A stretch of 15,067 nt of DNA from Gracilaria caudata. Its lineage: Eukaryota; Rhodophyta; Florideophyceae; Gracilariales; Gracilariaceae. Below are positions 1 through 6,901 of the stretch, one piece after another; position 1 is the stretch's first letter; each line of letters begins with the position of its first letter. Location: assembly GCA_030374735.1 (NCBI GenBank), contig JASCIV010000653.1:1-15067 (forward strand), written 5' to 3'. A program made the position numbers and the translations under genes. The notes beneath the pieces were generated by a model, which saw nothing but the letters and a program-made list of their open reading frames with translations, was not told the origin of the DNA and made no database searches.

Positions 1-1
1 G

Positions 2-925
2 AGGCTGCACGGTAAATCTCATGGTCACAGTGTTGACTACGACGCCCAGGTGACTCAGGATCTGCGTGCCTTCCCAGTTTCCTTTGTCCGCATTGCGCGA
101 CAGTCCAAGCTTCTTGAGCAGCGCGCCAATCTGTTGCCGCGCCCGAGCGCAATGTTCGGGCGTCGACAATACGCCGAGGGGCGACGGCGCGATCAGGAAG
201 TCGTCCAAATATGTCAGCACGCGATAGCCCAGCCGTCGGAGCTCCGTCACGAACGGACTCATGAGACGGGTGAACCACATCGGGGAGTGGCCCCAGCCGA
301 ACGGCAGCGCCACGCACTGAAAGTATCTGCCAAGGTATTTGAACAGAAACCAGTCGCGCATGCTCGGCGCAAGCCGCATATGCCGGTATCCCTTCACGAT
401 GTCCATAGACATCATGTAATCGTTTCTCTGTAGAGACATCGCGAATTCCTCCAACGATTCCATCCGAATGGACCCGCGGTTCCAGTGCTTTGACTGCACA
501 GAAAGGTTCACTATGAACCGCCCCTTGCTGCCAGATTCTTTCTGCTGCCACGTCGTGAATGAAGAAGATATGACTGCGCCCTTTCGCAAAGCACGGTCCA
601 CATGCTCCCGACTCACCTCTTGGTAGATCCCAAGCTTCACACCCTCCTCCAAATCCTTCTGGGCAAACTCGACGTCTGCCGCATTTTGCGGTATATCCGC
701 CATCTCCAGCCCGTGACCAGGTAAGAAAGGCCGGTCTGGAGCCTCGTATATACCGAACTTGATTGCTCGGTAGAGATACTCCGAGCAACCCATCTCGCGC
801 CATCTTTCGGCTTTGCGTTGTGTAGCACGCCAAAGGTGACGCGAGGTGAACACAGGCTCACTGATCTTTGGCGGACGAACCCCGCGCTCCCGACCGCTTC
901 GTCGCGTTGCTGGCGTGGAGGGTTG
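2..925 (-). CDS. Reverse transcriptase (pol) of DIRS-like retroelement, partial
   Basis: This frame is open for 308 codons from the base after an in-frame TAG (926-928) to the window edge. It would copy the element's RNA into DNA. Visible RT blocks, counted from codon 1 at 925: a GRFIVNLS segment; SMDIVKGYRHMRL with the first catalytic Asp; LPFGWGHSPMWFTRLM; the catalytic YLDD box at codons 239-242 (bases 211-200); then a KGNWEGTQILSHLGVVV stretch matching the region after the palm. The start is uncertain. The first in-frame ATG is codon 45 (793-791), but the frame overlaps the end of gag by about 66 nt in the +1 frame, so a gag-pol frameshift or internal initiation are both possible. No stops or frameshifts are seen. 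The C-terminal part, including any RNase H, is off the window. Confidence 0.8.
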
Positions 926-1538
926 CTACCGCCTTCATCAGTTGTGTCGCCATGTGCGACTCCAGTTTGCCCATGGACTCTTCCAAATCGTCTGCTGCTG
1001 CTATATCACCCTTCTTCTCCAGGACGGGCAGCACCAGCTTCGCATGAGTAGGATCTTCTGCAGCCATCTTGTAGAACTCGACACGCAGCCTCAAAACGCG
1101 CAATGCGTATTTCACGGAGATAATAGCCCATACATCTAGCTTCTTGGCATCGTCTTCTTTGTTCGCTTCCAGAGCCTCTTGCCGTAAGGCTATTGATGCC
1201 TCGTGGAATGAAAGCCAATACCCTGCAGCGTTTATGTAGTTGGCTTCATACTCAGCAACAGGCCGCATGCTCGTGTGCCTTTCTAAGTGACGCCTTACTG
1301 GCCATTCTCGATGCGCAAAGAATCCTCCGTTAAAAGCTTGAACTGTCGGACCCTGCTCATACGGGTACCTTGTTAACCCAAAATCTTTGTCATCTCGGCA
1401 ACGTCGAGCCACTTTGGCGTAGCTCGTCATATACGCACTCTCAATCCCGGCGTCCTCTAAGGTACTACCTGTTCTCATCTTCTTTGCTTTCTCCAGCAAC
1501 GCGCAAGCGTCACTCAGCGAACTTGCAAAGATACTCAT
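858..1538 (-). CDS. Putative Gag-like protein of the retroelement
   Basis: A 226-residue ORF starts at the first ATG (1538-1536) after an upstream in-frame stop; a longer reading would need a TTG start at 1640. It lies directly upstream of the RT ORF and ends in TGA at 860-858, inside the RT frame. No family is recognised by sequence. The role is inferred from position, size and the overlap with pol. The protein is rich in Ala, Glu, Lys and Arg and looks largely helical; residues near the C-terminus (a DDLEESMGKLESHMATQL stretch) could form a coiled coil. The last ~15 residues are basic and Ser/Gly-rich, a plausible nucleic-acid-binding tail. There is no CCHC zinc knuckle, which is common in DIRS-type Gag proteins. 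Confidence 0.6.
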   Translation of the reverse strand: MSIFASSLSDACALLEKAKKMRTGSTLEDAGIESAYMTSYAKVARRCRDDKDFGLTRYPYEQGPTVQAFNGGFFAHREWPVRRHLERHTSMRPVAEYEANYINAAGYWLSFHEASIALRQEALEANKEDDAKKLDVWAIISVKYALRVLRLRVEFYKMAAEDPTHAKLVLPVLEKKGDIAAADDLEESMGKLESHMATQLMKAVATLHASNATKRSGARGSSAKDQ

Positions 1539-1840
1539 TGTTACACAGACACTATGTCTGCTCGGCCAACCTCGTTTGGCCTTCACGAACCGCCTGCCGC
1601 CGAATTTCGGGGACTCTCTTTGAAAAAGAGAGAGGCACAAGAGCGATCAGTTGCGCTGGTCCTCGCGTCTCTCGACGACGCTTTGTATCGGACGGCGGGG
1701 CGACCGCCGTCGGCTTCTGATCACCAGTGCAATAACCCCAATTGCCCGTACGCGTCGTGATCTTTGCACTGACTGTAGCCGTCTGCACAAGCCTTGCTAT
1801 CCATGTGCAGTGCGTTTTATTCATATAAAGCGTCTACATT
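1539..1840 (-). other. Probable 5' leader of the retroelement
   Basis: About 300 GC-rich bases precede the gag ATG and end where the sequence becomes AT-rich. A perfect 8-bp hairpin (CTCTCTTT at 1614-1621, AAAGAGAG at 1625-1632) lies ~80 nt upstream of gag. A minus-strand 90-codon ORF (1824-1552) is open here, but it has no recognised similarity. The stretch probably contains the terminal repeat and promoter of the element, which cannot be shown without the opposite end. Confidence 0.35.
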
Positions 1841-3240
1841 GAACGAAAAATTTGTTTTGAAAGCATTCGAATTGAATTTGTTTACATTTTTGCATGCGCA
1901 GAAGTTGATGACACTGACAATTGATTAGATCCAAGCAAAATGCTTTGCCTTATATCATTACGTAGAGTACCATTGTAAAAAAACAATTTTTTGATTCAAT
2001 AACGCTTACAGTGCGCAGTAAGTCGAATGTTGAACATATATCGGTGTAAAGGTAGTTATCAGAATCTCCCGAAGTGAGTCAATCTCTGCATGTGAAATAG
2101 CTACACTACAGTTTGGCAGTATCACTTACAAATATGCACATCTGTTACATACACTTGTTATGGTTCGTATGTTGTATTTTTTGAAAAGACATTATACTAG
2201 AAATTACCAGAAAAGAAAGACGATACTACATATATGTGTATTTTTTTATAAGTATAAAAAACAGTAGCTAATGTGCAGTAAACTGTACGGGTCATAACTG
2301 TAGTGAATTATTTCAATTTAAAGTCGTATACATGGTTATTTATTTTTACGTGTTTGACTTTAAACTGCGTAGTAGCGCATTTTCAATGTGGAGCAGTGAT
2401 AGTTGCCCTATAAGTTATTGACATAACCATGACATAACACGTAATTTCGTAAAGACAAACTTAATTGCAACTGTGCAAAAATCGAAAAACAAATTTGTAG
2501 ATCTAGTAAGTTTAAAACCAGTCATCAGTGAGCATTACAGTTCTTTTAATTGAGATTCTAATTAATTAAATAAACTTGTAGCTACCATAACATCTGCATA
2601 CTCTGTCCACGCGTACACGTACGCACACTTTGTTGTTGTGGCCAGATTATCGCAAAGCTCCTACTAGGGGCAGCGCTATCCTAGTTTTATATAGATTTGA
2701 TCTAATTTTTGCAAAAATCTTAGATATTTGTACTGCATGGCAGGTTTTTGGCACACTGCTGGCGTTTCTGGTATATACCTCGTTCTCGTCGTCTATGTTT
2801 AGAATGGCTGTTTTTTCCTCAAACAAAGTAGTCTACGTTGAGCTTTTTCTTCAAAAACATGCGCCGTGTCACACGGCGCATTTTACCTTCTTTTTGGTAG
2901 TCTCAAAAATTGGATCAGATTGCTACCAATATACTTGAAACTCAAACTTAAATGAATCGAGTAAAATAGTAATCATTAACCTATGCCCAACAGATATAAT
3001 ACACATTTCACCCGTAAAGTACACTTTTACTTTTCTGAAGTGCCGAGCTAACTAAAATCAGCGCGCTAAACTTTAAAAAACTGTTACTGGCTTTTTCCTT
3101 TGGTTTGTCGCTAAAGGAATTTAGCCAGATCCTATCCATAATTTTCTTGAATTTAGATCAAGTAATAAATAAGTACGCTCTTATGCTTTGAAGCTTTACT
3201 AAAAAGGTAGCTTAGGAGCTTTGCGAACTTTTTGCGAAGC
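1841..3240. other. AT-rich intergenic region, no gene seen
   Basis: The sequence is strongly AT-rich, with many short A and T runs, and stop codons are frequent in all frames. The longest open frame (2630-2938, plus, 102 codons) has no recognisable motif and uses AT-rich codons unlike the genes in the window. The only notable object is the GC-rich hairpin at 2859-2881. Confidence 0.6.
2859..2881. repeat. GC-rich perfect hairpin in AT-rich DNA
   Basis: Two 11-bp arms (ATGCGCCGTGT and ACACGGCGCAT) are perfect inverse complements around a single C. Beyond one mismatch, the flanks continue as A-run and T-run, which extends the stem by about three A-T pairs. The GC-rich core is unlike the surrounding sequence. 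It resembles a bacterial terminator in shape, but no gene ends nearby, so its function is unknown. Confidence 0.55.
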
Positions 3241-3660
3241 CTGCTTCGCATAACTCTGATAATCCACAGTAGAACTTGGCACTGCGGCTCTTTCCAGTCT
3301 CGAGTCATGACAAAGCACGAGATGAACTCCACGTCCCTCCGGAAGCATCCGTCCGTAAGCGAAAGCGCACGCAACTCACGCACGAGACCAACGCTGTCCG
3401 TTTAGCGCAAGTAACAGCTGTTCCGTAGAAGGAGCTTACAATATCGAAAGTCTTCAAAAGAAATGCAAACGGTTGGCAATATCACAAAAAATTTGCGTAG
3501 CTATAGTCACTAGCGATCGTTATACCCTGCAGAAGTCCGTTTGAAGTTGTTCTACCTGACGCACTCTTCGCAGTGTGTTGTGTGAAGCGTCCCGGGGGGT
3601 ACAGTTACACTTGCCCGGGTCCACGGGTGAAGTTTCCTTCGTTGTTCAAGCTGTCAGTAT
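3241..3660. other. GC-richer island without a recognisable gene
   Basis: This stretch is visibly richer in G and C than the desert on either side, including a CCCGGGGGG run near 3590 and CCCGGG near 3616. A 76-codon minus-strand frame (3383-3153) begins at a GTG and has no recognised similarity. A small inverted repeat (TGCGAAGC/GCTTCGCA, 3233-3250) lies at the left margin. It could be a decayed gene or transposon fragment, or an RNA gene I cannot identify. Confidence 0.3.
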
Positions 3661-4389
3661 CATGCCTTTTGTTGCGAAGCATGAACAAACGACAATGAAA
3701 CACATTGTTAACGATTAAATAACCTTCAGTCTTCTACTTTGGGGACAGCTTCTAAAAGGCGTCCTCCACTCGTGCCGTTCATGGTCATGATGATCATCGT
3801 GATGGTGTTGCTTACAAGTCCAGCCTGGCATTATATGAGAATCTTTTTAGGGCTCTTCCATCGTAGTTATTTTCTAGACTCGAGACACGTTCCAAACCTC
3901 AACCAACGACGATACGTTTGGCGTTGTCCGTAACTCATAGGTTGGTAAACGGAAGAGAGGACTCCTCCCGTTTCCACGTGTGTGGCCTTGGACTTGTTGC
4001 TGGTGTGTCTCGTGCCTGCTGGAGCCCAAGCAGAGAAAGGCTGTTGCGCTCGAGCGATCGTGTTGCTGGGCAAAGGCAAATTCCAGAACTTCTCAAAATG
4101 CAGTAAGCTGCTCTTTTCCTTTCTCATGGATGATTATCGTTTTTGCAAATCCTAAAAAAACTACGGTAATTCAAATTTTGATTAGAGTCCTTTTTGTTCT
4201 ATTTGGAGTGGGACATTTAGGGTCGCTCTGAATGACTATAAATATCAGCCGCGAACTTGTCCCAAAAACCGCTGTCGTGTACACGTAGATCAAAACTTCC
4301 CGTCGCGTTCTCGCATGCTGCACGCTGCCCGCTGCCCGCATTCCCGAAATCGAAAATGGGAATTCTCACCAACACAAGACGAACGCTTT
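3661..4389. other. Intergenic region 3' of the zinc-finger gene
   Basis: No supported gene is seen. Several 60-120 codon frames occur on both strands, but they overlap one another and carry no motifs. One frame (4582-4217, minus) overlaps the end of the zinc-finger gene in a different frame and is a shadow of it. The 3' untranslated region of the zinc-finger gene should lie just left of 4390. Confidence 0.5.
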
Positions 4390-5133
4390 TCACTTGTTCT
4401 TGTTTTTCATGTTCGCCATCTGCAGCGCCGCTCGGTGCGACACCGTGTTGAAGTGACCCTCCAGATTGTACTTGCTTGCCAGCAAGATATTGCACACCTG
4501 ACACTTGAACGGACGCAATCGATGGTGAACTCGCTTTACGTGCGACGTCAAATGCTCCCTCTTCCCGAAAGAGCGTCCGCACGTGTCACAACGAAACGGG
4601 CGGTGACGTAGATGAACCGTGTTGGTGTGCTTGCTAAGGTCTTTCGAAAAGAAGAACGAAGAGGAGCAGCCCGGCAGAGGGCACGGAAACGGCCTCAGTC
4701 GACTATGCACGCACTGCATGTGCTTTGAGCGATCGGTGTTGCGCAGAAAGGCGCTTTTGCACTCTGAACATGGCAGAATGGTCCGGCCTTCGTACGCTTG
4801 CATGGAATGATCTACAAGCAGGTGATGGAGAAATTGGACCTTCCTCGAGAACACCACACCGCATGGCTGACACACACGAATGCGGCTGCTCGCAGGCGAC
4901 TCCTGTACCAGATTGCTTGTCGTAATGCGAGAGGTGGTGGACTGCGCTTGCAACTTTCTGACAGAGTGCGAGGATTGACCGGGAGCTGAGGAGAATTGCG
5001 GCGTGGGAGCATGTGATGGAATGGGCGCGGCTTGAGGGGTGGGTGTCGTGTTGTGCGATCTGGTTCGAGTGCTGGCAGATGGCGGCACTGAGTTAGGGGA
5101 GCAGAGAAATTGAAGGTTCATTCTGTGCTCCAT
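4390..5133 (-). CDS. C2H2 zinc-finger protein with five fingers
   Basis: A single-exon 247-residue protein, probably a nuclear DNA-binding (or RNA-binding) regulator. Residues 1-85 are Ser/Thr/Pro/Gln-rich and likely disordered. Five C2H2 fingers follow: C88-C91-H104-H109; C122-C125-H138-H143; C151-x4-C156-H169-H174; C182-C185-H198-H203; C211-C214-H227-x5-H233. Fingers 2 to 5 are joined by repeated linkers ending in RPF (SRLRPF, LRHRPF, HRLRPF), variants of the usual TGEKP-type linker, which suggests tandem binding along one site. The tail is short and Lys/Asn-rich. ATG 5133-5131 is chosen as the first of the frame; a second Met at residue 5 is also possible. Targets cannot be read from the sequence. 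All zinc ligands are present, so the gene looks intact. Confidence 0.88.
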   Translation of the reverse strand: MEHRMNLQFLCSPNSVPPSASTRTRSHNTTPTPQAAPIPSHAPTPQFSSAPGQSSHSVRKLQAQSTTSRITTSNLVQESPASSRIRVCQPCGVVFSRKVQFLHHLLVDHSMQAYEGRTILPCSECKSAFLRNTDRSKHMQCVHSRLRPFPCPLPGCSSSFFFSKDLSKHTNTVHLRHRPFRCDTCGRSFGKREHLTSHVKRVHHRLRPFKCQVCNILLASKYNLEGHFNTVSHRAALQMANMKNKNK

Positions 5134-5225
5134 TGTGAAAGTGCGGCGAGAAATTGAGAGAGTGACAGATGTATGACGCGTTGCCAGAGCTTTCAGGAAC
5201 GAGCAGGAAACGACGAGCTGGCTTG

Positions 5226-5232
5226 CTTAAAT
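5226..5232 (-). promoter_or_regulatory. Possible TATA-like element of the zinc-finger gene
   Basis: ATTTAAG is read on the minus strand about 93 bp upstream of the ATG at 5133, within an otherwise mixed-composition leader. The spacing is close to that of the better TATA box of the sulfatase gene. This is a weak match judged by position only. Confidence 0.3.
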
Positions 5233-5962
5233 GTAGAGTTGAGAAAAAAAGTATCGAGACAACACAATGTGATATTTAGCGGAGATCGTTGTTGCTGAAC
5301 AGTGATATTGTGAAAAAGGAGCGATTGCGGCGCTCCTAAAAGATGTCAGCAAAGGAAATTTATCGACTGGGTCCCGTGAGCACGCGTTTATTGTGGAAGG
5401 AGAGCTTCGGCTCAGAAGCACTTGTGCGAGTGCGTTTTGTGAGCTGGCAGGTGTTGCAGATTGGCATCATCAAGAGCGGACTTATAGAAGGGCCCGCCAA
5501 GGTTGTGCAGATTGGTCAACAATTAATACTGCAATTGCGAGACTTGCGCCCGCGGAGCGAAGTCAAAATTTCTTATCTGTGCTGTTTGCTTCTCCAAAAA
5601 TTCAGTTGTTCACGCTGAATACTCGCTCTGACACGAAGCGTATCCAACGCGGAGCACCCAAAGCGGGCAAGGAACGCTCACGTGGGGCGATTGTGTCTCC
5701 AAGGTGGGAAGGCATTTGGAATGCGGGCGACGTGGCTCTCGAGCTTTCAAGTTATTCACAGGCGTGCGCTCGCGAATGCGCTCACATTAAACGACAAACT
5801 ATATTGAAAACAGCCTTACGTGTTTTAAAAACGCCAAACTTCACAGTTGCGTTTTCCGTGCAATGCGTGAGAACGGTTTCAGTATTCGTTAATTGAGTGA
5901 ATGAATAACAACCAACTGTTGGTGACGAAAAGTAAGCCACATTTCCAACAACGATTCGATGC

Positions 5963-6725
5963 CACGTGGCGTGGCGTTCCACGTGGCTGCAATCCCAATT
6001 GAATTGTTATGAATGAAATTCCGGCGATGCGGAGTAACCGACACGTGGCTACATCCGAAGCATGCAAACAGACAGCTAGAGAGAGAGGACGAGGAACAAA
6101 ACAGGCGGGGTGGTGCTGCCAAAACGACTGTGCGAGGTGCTCCGCCTCCGCTGACATTACAGAGCGTGTACTTCCGTACATGACACGCACGAGCACGAGT
6201 CGTCACTGCTGCCGTGATTCAGAACAGATAATATCTGTCATATTATGACACTCTGATCCTGAGTGGCTTCCACGGTGGCTTGGAGTCAGGCGGTGTATCG
6301 GCACCAGCTCCGCCGGGCCGCAAGTCACACAAATGGAAGCAAGCGGAGATGTGCATCTCGCATCCGGCCCCGACGCGCAAGAAATCCACTGGGCCACGTG
6401 CAAATACAAAAGCACTGGTGGCTTCGGAGATGGAAGCACCTCGAGCGTGTCGCAGGAAGCAGTGCTTTGCTCCATTCACCTCACTACAACACTTTTGCAA
6501 CACTTTTGCAACCCGTTGCTTCTTCTTCCCTTCATTCAGCCACTTTTCCCTGGAAACCAAGGTCGAAACTGTGCGCGTTGCTTCCGAGTTAGCTCATTCC
6601 GTGTAATGTCCTTCCATCCCAGCTGCTACATTCACATAATATGTGGCTTCTATAATGGCTGCTTCCATCACGAAACTGCTTCAGTGCCCCAGCTTCTCTC
6701 ACTTCTACCTGGCCGCTCGCACGTG
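5963..6725. promoter_or_regulatory. Cluster of five CACGTG (G-box/E-box) sites upstream of the sulfatase gene
   Basis: CACGTG occurs at 5963-5968, 5980-5985, 6042-6047, 6395-6400 and 6720-6725. The first two sit in CCACGTGG 17 bp apart, and the first three share a following GGC or GGCT. Far fewer than one copy is expected by chance in this length. The hexamer is the core bound by bZIP and bHLH factors in plants, fungi and algae; which factor acts here is unknown. Confidence 0.5.
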
Positions 6726-6796
6726 CTCATGCACAATTTTGCTCACATTTCCATTCTCCCAGTCCGCTCTTTCTCTTTCTGTCGATCTCTCGTTCC

Positions 6797-6804
6797 TATA
6801 AAAG
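6797..6804 (+). promoter_or_regulatory. TATA box of the sulfatase gene
   Basis: TATAAAAG is a textbook TATA box 98 bp upstream of the ATG at 6902. It is followed by a pyrimidine-rich stretch (TTCTCGTTTCTCCTCCTCT) where transcription could start. Confidence 0.6.
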
Positions 6805-6901
6805 AGAACTTTCTTAGTTCGCGTTCTCGTTTCTCCTCCTCTGGGCAGATATCGAGTGACTCCATATCCAGATTGACCATACCACTTACAGTCCTGTCAA
6901 A

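Larger units (their letters stand above)
1..1840 (-). mobile_element. DIRS-like retrotransposon, 5' part, truncated by the window edge
   Basis: On the minus strand a gag-like ORF (858-1538) is followed by an overlapping reverse-transcriptase ORF (2-925) that continues beyond base 1. The RT resembles DIRS-type (tyrosine-recombinase) elements more than Ty3/gypsy: it has an FTRLM segment, then an LRRLGYR stretch just before YLDD. The 5' boundary is placed near 1840 only because GC-rich sequence gives way there to AT-rich sequence. No terminal repeat can be confirmed because the other end is outside the window. RNase H, methyltransferase and recombinase domains would lie to the left and are not seen. 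The element type is inferred from RT motifs; both ORFs are open over their visible length, so the copy may be young. Confidence 0.72.
5134..6796. other. Intergenic region between the divergent zinc-finger and sulfatase genes
   Basis: The two flanking genes are transcribed away from this stretch, so it should hold both promoters. It contains CACGTG boxes at 5963, 5980, 6042, 6395 and 6720, six GCTTCC/GGAAGC hexamers between 6266 and 6666, an 11-bp tandem duplication (AACACTTTTGC, 6488-6509) and a 7-bp-stem hairpin (5317-5337). Open frames of up to about 220 codons exist (5343-5618, 5393-5896, 6333-7001 plus; 5879-6206 minus), but none has a recognised motif. The 5393 frame lacks an ATG start, and the 6333 frame runs through the TATA box into the sulfatase gene. 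I do not call them genes, though a small unrecognised gene at 5343-5896 cannot be excluded. Confidence 0.5.

Noticed and set aside
50..433. Plus-strand 127-codon frame
   Set aside because: It is antisense to the reverse-transcriptase ORF, whose RT motifs lie on the minus strand.
858..1640. Longer reading of gag from 1640
   Set aside because: It would start at TTG; the first ATG after the upstream stop is 1538.
5393..5896. Plus-strand 167-codon frame upstream of the sulfatase
   Set aside because: It starts at GTG rather than ATG, shows no recognisable motif, and overlaps another motif-free frame (5343-5618).
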